64,000 nt of DNA, from NCBI RefSeq assembly GCF_001628715.1, contig NZ_CP011120.1:434001-498000 (forward strand), given 5' to 3'. The notes beneath the pieces are model-generated. The model was not told where the DNA came from. It made no database searches and saw nothing but the letters and a program-made list of their open reading frames with translations. Shown piece after piece: positions 1-7,871 of this stretch (position 1 is the stretch's first letter; the number at the start of each line of letters is the position of its first letter). The stretch comes from Acetobacter oryzifermentans (lineage in GTDB: Bacteria; Pseudomonadota; Alphaproteobacteria; Acetobacterales; Acetobacteraceae). A program made the position numbers and the translations under genes.

Positions 1-2
1 TG

Positions 3-1436
3 AATTATATCGTCAAGGATAGTGAATGTTCAGCTATCTTGGGGAAAAAAAAGGTATTGGAAGCTTTCCAATCTGAATGTTTAGAGGTTTCTCAAGAAGT
101 TTTCTGGATCCCGGTGGAAATATCTGAGACGTATTATAAAAAAGTATATAATCCATCTTTGAATGAAGATTTAGCACTTATTCAGTATACATCTGGTTCC
201 ACTCAAAACCCTAAGGGTGTTATACTGACAAATAGAAATATTCTTTTTAACTTATTGCAGCAGGGACAAAAGTTTGGATATCAGAAAGGGGATGTCGGTG
301 TGAGTTGGTTGCCTCTTTCCCATGATATGGGGCTGATGGGAGCTGCTTTAATGGCGATTGGAGCGGGGGGAAAATGTGTTTTATTGCCTCCAGAAACATT
401 CCTAAAAGATCCATCAAACTGGTTGAGAGCAATTAGTAAGTATGGTGCAACTTTATCAGGTGGGCCTGCTTTTGCATATCAAATGTGTTTGAATATTAAC
501 GAAGATACTATAGATAGTTTGGATTTATCTACTTGGGATCAAGCTTTTGTAGGATCGGAATCTATTAACCGAAAAGTTTTAGAACAGTTTGAGGTAAAAT
601 TTTCAAAGTATAGATTTAAAAATTTAGCATTTTGTCCCTGCTATGGATTGGCTGAGGCCACTCTTTTGGTATCAGCTAAAGAACGCAATTTACTTCCTTT
701 ATTTATTACAGTTTCAAGAGAAAAATTGAGTGAAGGCTATATTGTTGAAACAGAAAATCTGGAGGATCAAAGAAGCATAGTTTCAAGTGGAAATTTAATA
801 GATGAAACACAAGCTGTTATAGTTGATTCAAATATGAATATTTGCTCTGATAGAGAATGTGGAACTATTTATCTAAATGGACCGAGTATTTCTTCTGGGT
901 ACTGTGGAAGATTTTCTAAAAATATAGAAAGTTTTAATTATGAGGGTAAATTATATATTTCAACCGGAGATAAGGGGTTTTTCATTAACCAAAATATTTA
1001 CATTATTGGAAGAAAAGATAATGAAATAAATGTTAATGGGGTTCTTTTGGATCCAGAAGACATTGTTTTTTCTGTAAACGAAGTGGAAGACAAGTTATCA
1101 CAGCGTAATTGTGCTGTGTTTCAAAAAACAGGACGGCATGAGAGCATTGTGTTTGTTTTTGGCGCTGCCAATTTAGAGGAAAGTGTCTTCACAAGTATAT
1201 TTCGAAATATAAAAAATATCCTGTGCAGGAAATTTAAGGTTTCTAATGGAGAAATAATTGCTGTTTCTAAATCTGGTATTGTAAGAACGCCTAGTGGAAA
1301 AGTAAGTATGAAAAAAACACAACAACATTTAGAAGATGGGAGGATAGATATTGTATTTCGTAAAGAATTTTCCTCTCATGATAATTCGAGTTTTCATGTC
1401 AGGAAAATGAAGACGTATGAAAGAAGTTCTAAATAA
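3..1436 (+). CDS. fatty acyl-AMP ligase-like enzyme (5' partial)
   Basis: The reading frame is open to the left edge, so the true start is outside the window; a TTG at 39 is internal. About 477 residues are visible. The adenylation core motif YTSGST lies near visible residue 62, followed by WLPLSHDMGL, the W-x-P-x-x-HDMGL pattern of fatty acyl-AMP ligases, and PCYGLAEATLLVS. The C-terminal subdomain ends with an RTPSGKVS motif carrying the usual late lysine. Family members adenylate fatty acids and often pass the acyl group to a carrier protein; the substrate here is unknown. The stop codon overlaps the next start (TAATG), so the heptosyltransferase gene is translationally coupled. The DNA is much more AT-rich than the core genes to the right, which suggests acquisition by transfer. 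Confidence 0.85.
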   Translation, partial: NYIVKDSECSAILGKKKVLEAFQSECLEVSQEVFWIPVEISETYYKKVYNPSLNEDLALIQYTSGSTQNPKGVILTNRNILFNLLQQGQKFGYQKGDVGVSWLPLSHDMGLMGAALMAIGAGGKCVLLPPETFLKDPSNWLRAISKYGATLSGGPAFAYQMCLNINEDTIDSLDLSTWDQAFVGSESINRKVLEQFEVKFSKYRFKNLAFCPCYGLAEATLLVSAKERNLLPLFITVSREKLSEGYIVETENLEDQRSIVSSGNLIDETQAVIVDSNMNICSDRECGTIYLNGPSISSGYCGRFSKNIESFNYEGKLYISTGDKGFFINQNIYIIGRKDNEINVNGVLLDPEDIVFSVNEVEDKLSQRNCAVFQKTGRHESIVFVFGAANLEESVFTSIFRNIKNILCRKFKVSNGEIIAVSKSGIVRTPSGKVSMKKTQQHLEDGRIDIVFRKEFSSHDNSSFHVRKMKTYERSSK

Positions 1437-2596
1437 TGAATTCACCTGAAGATCAATTGTTTTCTCAAGAAGGCCCATTGGGGATACGTTTTGATTTTAA
1501 TGAGGGTTGTCGTTTGTCCTTGCCATATTCTGGGGAATGGACGGTTAATATTTGGGATATTGATACTCAATGTTTGATTTTTTCTCAAAAATTAGATGGT
1601 GGAGTTATACAAACTCGTAAAAAGTATTATATGAATTTTTTCTTTGAAATATGGAAAAAAGAGGAAAAAGTATTTAGCCATAAATTGAATTTAAGAGAAA
1701 AATTTGTTCTTATTAATATGGATAAGGGTGGAATAGGTGATCATTTAGCTTGGGTTGCTCATGTTGAACATTTTAGAAAACAACATGGCTGCAATATTAC
1801 TTGTCTTGTTCGAAATGACTTGGAAAAAGTTTTCAAGGAATATTTTCCAGATATTGATTTTTGTTCCTCTCTTTCTGAAGGAAAGGATTTTTATGCTACG
1901 TATAAGGTTCTTATATTTTATAATGATTGCGATTTAGAATATTCGCCGATTGATTATCGCGAAGTTGGTCTTGTGGTATACGCGGCGTCTATTTTAGGGC
2001 TTCCTCTTACAGAACGTAGACCAGATTTTTCTTGTATTACATATAATCGCCCGATTGCAGAGCGATATGTGTGTATTGCGACCCAAGCATCAAGTCATTG
2101 TAAATTTTGGAATAATCCTAATGGTTGGCTTCAGGTTGTTGAATTTCTAAAAAAGAAGGGATACCGTGTCATATGCTTAGATAAACAACTCTTTTCAGGA
2201 CATGGACGATCTTGGCACTATATTCCTTATGGAGCCGAAGATGAGACCGGTGATCGACCTTTTCAGGAAAGAATACAGTGGCTACAGCATGCAGATTTTT
2301 TCATTGGTCTTTCCAGTGGGTTATCTTGGCTGGCATGGGCTGTAGGCTGTCCAATTATAATGATCAGTGGGTTTACAGCAGAAAAGAATGAATTTTCTAC
2401 GCCATGGCGTGTTTTGAATAGAAATGTATGTAATAGTTGCGCCAATGATATACGTTGCCAGCTAGATCCAACTGATTATTTTTGGTGTCCAAGACATAAA
2501 AATACAGAAAGAGAGTTTGAATGTTCTAAGAATATTTCTGTAAACCATGTTCTTATGCACATTAATTCCATTATCAGTAAAACACTTTTAACCTAA
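1436..2596 (+). CDS. autotransporter O-heptosyltransferase homologue (BAHT family, TibC/Aah-like)
   Basis: This 386-residue protein resembles the bacterial autotransporter heptosyltransferases, which transfer heptose from ADP-heptose to serines in the passenger domain of autotransporters in the cytoplasm. Supporting signs are an N-terminal beta-rich region, a GT9-like core with FIGLSSGLSWLAWA (about residues 286-299), and a C-terminal cysteine cluster C332, C335, C351 and C363 (CNSC ... WCPRHKNT ... FEC), the arrangement that binds iron in TibC. It starts one base inside the preceding ligase stop codon. The substrate autotransporter is not in the window and is probably to the left. Base composition is AT-rich. 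Family placement rests on remembered motif similarity; the exact sugar and acceptor are inference. Confidence 0.85.
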   Translation: MNSPEDQLFSQEGPLGIRFDFNEGCRLSLPYSGEWTVNIWDIDTQCLIFSQKLDGGVIQTRKKYYMNFFFEIWKKEEKVFSHKLNLREKFVLINMDKGGIGDHLAWVAHVEHFRKQHGCNITCLVRNDLEKVFKEYFPDIDFCSSLSEGKDFYATYKVLIFYNDCDLEYSPIDYREVGLVVYAASILGLPLTERRPDFSCITYNRPIAERYVCIATQASSHCKFWNNPNGWLQVVEFLKKKGYRVICLDKQLFSGHGRSWHYIPYGAEDETGDRPFQERIQWLQHADFFIGLSSGLSWLAWAVGCPIIMISGFTAEKNEFSTPWRVLNRNVCNSCANDIRCQLDPTDYFWCPRHKNTEREFECSKNISVNHVLMHINSIISKTLLT

Positions 2597-2919
2597 TTTT
2601 TGGATGCGCTCCTGACATGCTCCCCGAAAATGTAATTATTTTAAAGTAAATGGAGTCCGATGGAGAAGGATACGGACGAATGAAACTTAGTCGTTTTACG
2701 GAGGAGCAGATGGAGGGATCCAAGAGCCGTTAATCGAAGTTCTTGTGGCGACATTCACTCTCAGACAACATAACGCAATAATCCTAGATCAAAACGTCAG
2801 GCTGCTTGTGCTGCCTCTATGTCCATTATGAAATATCAGCAGTTAGGAAAATGCGGTTTGAATTAAATGTTAGAAAAAAGAGTTTCTTAGAATAACCATT
2901 AGTCTGAAATGAGAAAAGG
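2597..2919. other. intergenic, with decayed IS3-type remnant
   Basis: No intact gene is present. At about 2680-2733 the plus strand reads MKLSRFTEEQ followed by a few codons and a stop, which resembles the start of an IS3-family OrfA. The sequence before it is also reminiscent of such an element's end. The remnant is short and I cannot assign it to a named IS. The remaining sequence up to the transporter fragment shows nothing recognisable. Confidence 0.35.
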
Positions 2920-3114
2920 TTACTTTGTACGATCAGCACTGATAAGAGCGCGCGGCAAGACTATCCCCATTATAGCCACAACTGCGAGGAGGATACTGAT
3001 AACTCCTAGAGCAAAAGGCAAACTGATGACCTGGGCCACGAACCCGAGCGCAGCAGGCCCAACTAGAATGCCTGAATAGCCGAGCGTTGTTATGGCCGAT
3101 ACAGCGAGATGTTC
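2920..3114 (-). pseudogene. MFS transporter, C-terminal fragment (separated by IS66)
   Basis: Read on the minus strand, this stretch encodes the last part of a 12-helix transporter: after EHL it continues AVSAITTLGYSGILVGP and ends ALISADRTK before a TAA at 2920-2922. It is the missing 3' end of the gene whose 5' part lies at 5617-6632. Joining the two across one copy of the 8-bp duplication restores an uninterrupted frame. About 61 residues, roughly the last two membrane segments, are cut off from the rest. Confidence 0.9.
3107..3114. repeat. IS66 target-site duplication, left copy (agatgttc)
   Basis: The octamer agatgttc occurs here and again at 5617-5624, directly outside the two IS ends. 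Eight-base duplications are the usual IS66 family signature, so the insertion is recent enough that neither copy has changed. Confidence 0.93.
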
Positions 3115-3141
3115 GTAACGGGCCGTTCTGGGCCGCCTTGA

Positions 3142-4752
3142 TTATGCGGCCTGTCTGTGCGGTGTATTCAGGGGTTGCCAATTCCATGGCAATAGTTCGT
3201 GGAGCCGATTGATCTTGTGCTCGTTGATACGGGCCAGGACGTCGGCGAGGTAATCGTGCGGGTTGATGCCTGAGAGTTTTGCGCTTTCGATAAGCGTCAT
3301 GGCATCAGCGATGTTGTCGCCCCCGGCGTCTGAACCGGCAAACAGATAGTTTTTCCGCCCGATGCATACCGGTCGTATGGCCCGTTCGGCAGGATTGTTG
3401 TCGATGGCAACACGACCATCTTCGAGGAAGAGGGTAAAGGCTGCCCACCGGTTGAGCGCATAACGGATTGCTTTTGCCAGTTCCCCCTTGCCTGGGATAC
3501 GGGCGAGCTGTGTTTCGCACCATGCGTGGAATGCTGTGACACGAGGGCGGCTTTTTTCCTGTCGGACAGCCAGACGATACGGAGCAGGAGACCCGGTGAG
3601 CTGCCGCTCGATATCGTAGAGTTCCCCGATCTGCTCGAGTGCTTCCCTTGCGATTGTCGAATCACTGCCCTTCCAGACATCATGGAAGGCCCTGCGGAGA
3701 TGAGCCCAGCAGGCCGCTTCGCGCACATGCACGGTTCCCGTTGCATCGGGTTTATACAGATCCCTGAACCCCGCGTAGGCGTCAGCCTGCAGAATGCCCC
3801 GGAACTGTGCCAGATGGGTCTGGGGATTGATCCCCTTGCGATCGGGAGAGAACCAGTAGGCCACGGCGGGCGGATCACTCCCGCCCCAGGGGCGGGGATC
3901 GCGCAGATAGGTCCAGATCCGCCCTTCCTTCACACCACGTGGTTTACCAGCCTGGCGCAGACGGGAATCAAGAACCTGGATGGGTGTATCATCGGCATGC
4001 AGCAGGTCTGCCCCAACGACATCCTGACGGATCAGATCTGTGAGAGGACGCAGAACGGCAACGGCCTGACCACACCAGTCGATCAGGGTTGAACGGGGAA
4101 TGTCCACACCCTGACGGGAAAAGATCTCATTCTGACGATAAAGCGGAATGTGATCATCGAATTTTGAGACCAGGATATGGGCCAGCAGCCCGGGGCCAGC
4201 CATGCCCCGTGGGACAGGGCGCGACGGTGCTTCAGGCTGTACCATTGTTTCGCAATGACGGCAGGATTTCTTCAGCCGTGCCGTTTCGACAACTTTCAGT
4301 TTTGCCGCAATAAAGTCCAGTATTTCGGTGACATCTTCGCCAACGAGGCGTAGGCGACCGCCACAGGTGGGACAGGCCTCGCCCGGGTCGAGAACAATAC
4401 GCTCCCGTGGTGTCGTGTCGGAAACCTTTGGTTTGCCGCGCCGTCTGGGGGAAGAGACCACACCATCGCTGTCATCGTGCTCCCTGATGTCAGGAGAAGG
4501 ATCGGCTGCCGCGATGGCGATTTTCACATCTTCAAGAAGCAGTTCGAGCTGTTCAATCTCACGGTCTATCTTTTCTGAACTGGCCCCGAATTTCTGTTTC
4601 TGAAGACGCGCGATCCGGATTTTGAGAGACTGGACAAGAGCTTCATACGCACGGGCTGAAGCGGAAAGCCGAGCCACTTCAGTCTGAAGGGAAACAATCA
4701 TTTCCCTCAGGATATCTGGATCATCAGGCAGGACCGCGGGCGCATGCGTCAT
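3142..4752 (-). CDS. tnpC: IS66 family transposase TnpC
   Basis: This 536-residue protein is the DDE transposase of the IS66 element. An N-terminal leucine-rich coiled-coil stretch is followed by a zinc-finger-like region (CPTCGG ... CRHCE) and the DDE core: LHADDTP, LQADAYAG and IDNNPAERAIRP supply the three acidic residues. The C-terminal segment (SGINPHDYLADVLARI) matches the IS66 C-terminal domain. Length is normal for the family. It lies 63 bases downstream of tnpB, with an ATG start. Confidence 0.96.
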   Translation of the reverse strand: MTHAPAVLPDDPDILREMIVSLQTEVARLSASARAYEALVQSLKIRIARLQKQKFGASSEKIDREIEQLELLLEDVKIAIAAADPSPDIREHDDSDGVVSSPRRRGKPKVSDTTPRERIVLDPGEACPTCGGRLRLVGEDVTEILDFIAAKLKVVETARLKKSCRHCETMVQPEAPSRPVPRGMAGPGLLAHILVSKFDDHIPLYRQNEIFSRQGVDIPRSTLIDWCGQAVAVLRPLTDLIRQDVVGADLLHADDTPIQVLDSRLRQAGKPRGVKEGRIWTYLRDPRPWGGSDPPAVAYWFSPDRKGINPQTHLAQFRGILQADAYAGFRDLYKPDATGTVHVREAACWAHLRRAFHDVWKGSDSTIAREALEQIGELYDIERQLTGSPAPYRLAVRQEKSRPRVTAFHAWCETQLARIPGKGELAKAIRYALNRWAAFTLFLEDGRVAIDNNPAERAIRPVCIGRKNYLFAGSDAGGDNIADAMTLIESAKLSGINPHDYLADVLARINEHKINRLHELLPWNWQPLNTPHRQAA

Positions 4753-4815
4753 TATGAAAAAATAGCAGAAAACCCAATAAAAGACAAAAGGTTCTGCACG
4801 ATCACGCCATAAAAA

Positions 4816-5163
4816 TCAGGCCACGCGAGACGGTGGCGCAGACCAGGAAGGTCGTCTCCACTCCATGCCTTCCCACAGCATGGCCATCTGTGCGGCTGTC
4901 AGGCGTGCAACGCCATCTGCCGGCGAGGGCCATGGAAAACGTCCTTTCTCAAGCACCTTGTAATAAAGGCAGAACCCCTGACCGTCCCACATCAGAAGCT
5001 TGATCCTGTCCCCACGGCGACCACGAAAGGCAAAGAGCGCTCCCGATGTCGGGTTCTGACGCAGCACGTCCTGTGCCAGTGCAGCCAGACCCGATATCCC
5101 CTTGCGCATATCCGTAACCCCGCAGGCCAGATAGACGCGCACACCGTTGCCCACGCCAATCAT
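4816..5163 (-). CDS. tnpB: IS66 accessory protein TnpB
   Basis: This 115-residue protein carries the TnpB (IS66 Orf2) signature GVTDMRKGISGLAAL near the N-terminus, then ALFAFRGRRGDRIKLLMWDG and KVLEKGRFPWP. It is needed together with TnpA for transposition of IS66 elements, although its biochemical role is unclear. Its ATG overlaps the tnpA stop codon (ATGA), which indicates coupled translation. Confidence 0.95.
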   Translation of the reverse strand: MIGVGNGVRVYLACGVTDMRKGISGLAALAQDVLRQNPTSGALFAFRGRRGDRIKLLMWDGQGFCLYYKVLEKGRFPWPSPADGVARLTAAQMAMLWEGMEWRRPSWSAPPSRVA

Positions 5164-5519
5164 GCTGTCTCGGCAATCCGGATGATCTTCGCCAGAAACT
5201 CTTCTGCAGGATGTCCACTCACCCTGATACTGCGGCCATTACGCAGCATAATGGCCAGCCCTTCATTATCATCGCCAGAGACCAGAGCAGGTGTCTTCAC
5301 TGCAGCGACAGGAACAAACGCCACAGACTGATCCGGGGAAGACAGTCTGTGGCGGAAAGACGTCCGCCATTGGTAAAGATGTTGACGGGTCAGGTCATGC
5401 CGACGGGCCACATCCGATACACTTGCCCCGTCCACACCAACTTCAGCCAGTATCGCAAGCTTGCGTTCATCCGACCAGCGGCGACGGCGTTCAACGCCAA
5501 TCAGGATTTCTTGAGCCAT
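5160..5519 (-). CDS. tnpA: IS66 accessory protein TnpA (helix-turn-helix)
   Basis: This 119-residue protein begins with RRRRWSDERKLAILAE and a helix-turn-helix (VSDVARRHDLTRQHLYQWR), typical of the small DNA-binding protein encoded first in IS66 elements. It is expected to bind the element ends. It is the first gene of the three-gene unit, and the 97 bases upstream to the IS end should hold the promoter. Confidence 0.94.
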   Translation of the reverse strand: MAQEILIGVERRRRWSDERKLAILAEVGVDGASVSDVARRHDLTRQHLYQWRTSFRHRLSSPDQSVAFVPVAAVKTPALVSGDDNEGLAIMLRNGRSIRVSGHPAEEFLAKIIRIAETA

Positions 5520-5616
5520 AGCTACCTCCCAAACAACGTCAATAACGACGTCGTTAACGACGGTAACTTACCAGTCACAATCCTCACTCATAAGGCGGTC
5601 TCAAGCGGCCGCTTAC

Positions 5617-5624
5617 AGATGTTC
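5617..5624. repeat. IS66 target-site duplication, right copy (agatgttc)
   Basis: Second copy of the octamer at 3107-3114, immediately right of the element. Its bases belong to the interrupted transporter gene. Confidence 0.93.
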
Positions 5625-6632
5625 AGGCATAAAGGCCTGACGCCCGATGGCGGAGTACAGCACTGGCACCACATTGGCACATCCTGCACCTACCAGGGCA
5701 TAGCCCAACAATGTGATTTGCCACACCGGAACTCCTGCCACCAGAAGCATTCCCAAAGCAGCTAATAGACTTCCGCCTGTAACCAGCACACGACCGGGAA
5801 TACGGCGTACCAGCCAATCTCCCAACAGTCTGCCGATCGTCATTGTGGAGGCAAACGCCACGTATCCCAGACCGGTATAACGCATATTGACATGGCGTGC
5901 CGTGGTCAGGAGTACCGCACTCCAGTCTATGGCGGCTCCTTCTGCCAGAAAGACGATGCAACACATGATCCCAATGGCTAGAACGATTCCGTGAGGCATA
6001 GCAAAGGAAGGCTCGTCGCCTGAACTGGTTCGCCCAGTCAGCAGTCCTGGCAGCGCCAACCCACCACTCAAAAACAGCAGAGCAATAACAAAGAGAGAGG
6101 CCTGCATTGGCGAGAAACCAAAACCGAGCAAGCCACTGACGCTTATGGCTCCCAGCAGGCCTCCCACACTGAATAATCCATGGAAGCCAGACATCATGGT
6201 TTTCTGGCAAGCCCGCTCGACAATAACAGCCTGGACATTGATGACGCAGTCAATCGATCCGACACCCGCTCCGAAGATGGCCAGGGCAGCGACAAGAAAA
6301 GGCATAAAGTCTGAAGACGCCAGAACCGGTAGAGTGCAACATACGCTCAGAGTGGCAATCGCAATGATCCAACGACAACCAAAGCGTCCGGCCAGACTTC
6401 CCGCGACAGGCATGGCGATGATTGATCCCATCCCTAAGCACAAAAGCAGCAGGCCGAGATGGGCATCCGTGAGCCCGCATCGCAGTTTGACATAGGGAAT
6501 AAGCGGTGCCCATGCCGCGCCCGAAAACCCGACAATGAGAAATGCTAGCCGAGTTGAGCGCTGTGCCAGAGCCGAGGCTGGGCGGGAATTGTCAATCAAT
6601 AGCAAATCAAAGTCCTGCTTCTGGGGAGACAA
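5617..6632 (-). pseudogene. MFS transporter (YbjJ-like), N-terminal part, truncated by IS66
   Basis: This part encodes about 335 native residues of a hydrophobic protein with repeated membrane segments and a conserved early motif (FSGAAWAPLIPYVKLRCG), resembling the YbjJ/fucose-permease-like branch of the major facilitator superfamily. After MPEHL the frame meets a TAA supplied by the first bases of the IS. The remaining 61 codons lie at 2920-3114. The start is a TTG at 6632 or one of the TTG codons about ten codons later; no in-frame ATG precedes the first helix. A truncated product lacking the last helices is unlikely to function. Confidence 0.9.
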
Positions 6633-7122
6633 ACTTCATTAATCAATCCAATAAAGTGATGCTCTATTCCTGACAAACGTCTTTGGGAAGGTCCTGATTT
6701 TATGATGTCGACGTCTTGTTTATCTCTGATGATCAGCACACCTTGTAATCGCTGGCCCATTACTGATCTGTGTCGGGTTCTGCAGGTCATGACGCGTTGG
6801 CACAAAGCCGCGTAAAAGACATCACATACCGGCACAAAACCGTTACAAGTCCAATATAATAGATCAACAGAGTGTGGGCATCTCACAACACCATTTAGAG
6901 CGTTTTTTCTGAATCAGGTTTTTCAGAGCGGGATGACTATCCTTCTCATGGCGTGAACGTTTGTTCTTATTTTGTTCTTGACGTTCCTGCGTGGTCACTG
7001 GTATCTCTGTTCCATCATCTCAGGAATAAAAAATATCATTTGAGATGTAAAAATCAGGAGATTTCTGAATAACGGCACAGAGTGTCGCTCGGAATCCTAT
7101 TTCAAAAAATGGAGGCGTCCTT
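6633..7122. other. intergenic region upstream of the phage-derived block
   Basis: No convincing gene is found on either strand. The notable element is a LexA-type direct repeat (GTTC-N7-GTTC) at 6963-6977 and a good ribosome-binding site GGAGG at 7111-7115. The rest shows no similarity I recognise. Confidence 0.5.
6963..6977 (+). promoter_or_regulatory. candidate LexA (SOS) box, GTTC-N7-GTTC
   Basis: The direct repeat GTTC-ttatttt-GTTC matches the alphaproteobacterial LexA operator (GTTC-N7-GTTC), and a further GTTC follows five bases later. It lies about 160 bases before the first fibre gene. If functional it would place the coupled fibre and lysis genes under DNA-damage control. The motif is short, so a chance match cannot be excluded. 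Confidence 0.5.
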
Positions 7123-7140
7123 ATGGACGAACGCAAATAA
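7123..7140 (+). CDS. five-codon leader ORF (MDERK) coupled to the fibre gene
   Basis: An ATG at 7123 lies seven bases after a strong GGAGG (7111-7115). It encodes MDERK and stops with TAA at 7138-7140, whose last base is the A of the fibre-gene ATG (TAATG). The fibre gene has no comparable ribosome-binding site of its own, so translation may start here and re-initiate. It could also be the stub of a deleted upstream gene. Confidence 0.4.
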   Translation: MDERK

Positions 7141-7865
7141 TGTCGGGGACGACAACGTCCTCTGGCACCCCTGTCTCGTCTTTACCGTTGGCGAGTGCCG
7201 TATCTGGAACGGATACACTTGTGGGTGTCGTCACATCATCTGGCACAACGCTGGCAGAGCAGGTACCGGTTTCTGTTTTAGCGCAGGGTATTTCAGAAAC
7301 TATCGGTTTATCAGATGCGGTAACAGCAGCACAGGCAGCCGCCGCAACAGCCGCAGCGCAGGCAGAACAGGCAGCCGAGAACGCAACCAATGGGGTAAAT
7401 GCTGCGCGCGGTAAAGCAGATGGTGTGGCTGCACTGGATGCAAGCGGCAATCTGGCACTGACAGACGGTACGGTTTTGCAGTCTGTTCTGTCTGTTTCCC
7501 CTGCCACACAAACTCAGACAGCAACGCTTACCCCTTTGCTTACGCTAGATGAAAGCGCAAAGGTGCGGACTGCATCAGGTGATATTTCTATTTCAAGTGT
7601 TGCTGATGCAATGCAGGATACGGATTACCTGACCGTTCTAGGTGGTTCTGTTGTATCGCGTCCTACCGTTACTGGTAACATTCCATCGGATTTTACGATG
7701 AATGGAAATATCTATATCGCGCCAGCACCTTATACCAACGGCGCGAGTGTTCTTCCTGCTGCTCTGTCTGTTGATGCGGATACTGGAATTATCCTGACAG
7801 ACGGCAGTGTTTTCTTCCCCAACACAATCAATAACATTGGCGTTCTGTGCGCCGTTTCGGAGTAA
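7140..7865 (+). CDS. phage tail-fibre-like protein, alanine-rich
   Basis: This 241-residue protein is low in complexity, rich in Ala, Thr, Ser and Gly, with an Ala/Gln helical stretch at about residues 60-95 typical of trimeric fibre stalks. The pattern 'VAALDASGNLALTDGTV' recurs in tail-fibre proteins. No catalytic motif or signal peptide is seen. It heads the coupled phage-derived gene set and lies seven bases before the S74-domain fibre gene. The family call rests on composition and context rather than on a specific domain. Confidence 0.6.
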   Translation: MSGTTTSSGTPVSSLPLASAVSGTDTLVGVVTSSGTTLAEQVPVSVLAQGISETIGLSDAVTAAQAAAATAAAQAEQAAENATNGVNAARGKADGVAALDASGNLALTDGTVLQSVLSVSPATQTQTATLTPLLTLDESAKVRTASGDISISSVADAMQDTDYLTVLGGSVVSRPTVTGNIPSDFTMNGNIYIAPAPYTNGASVLPAALSVDADTGIILTDGSVFFPNTINNIGVLCAVSE

Positions 7866-7871
7866 TTTACT

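Larger units (their letters stand above)
3115..5616 (-). mobile_element. IS66-family insertion sequence, complete (2502 bp)
   Basis: The element has imperfect terminal inverted repeats starting gtaacgggcc on the left and gtaagcggcc on the right (read inward), perfect 8-bp target duplications, and the three-gene set tnpA-tnpB-tnpC on the minus strand. All three reading frames look intact, so it may be active. It interrupts an MFS transporter gene about 61 codons before its natural end. Confidence 0.95.

Noticed and set aside
2933-3187. 84-codon minus-strand frame at the IS66 left end
   Set aside because: It is in a different frame from the genuine transporter fragment (2920-3114) and crosses the IS boundary.
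7082-7414. 110-codon plus-strand frame starting at GTG 7082
   Set aside because: It overlaps the fibre gene in another frame and has Cys/Trp-rich random composition; the S74 and fibre frames explain the region.
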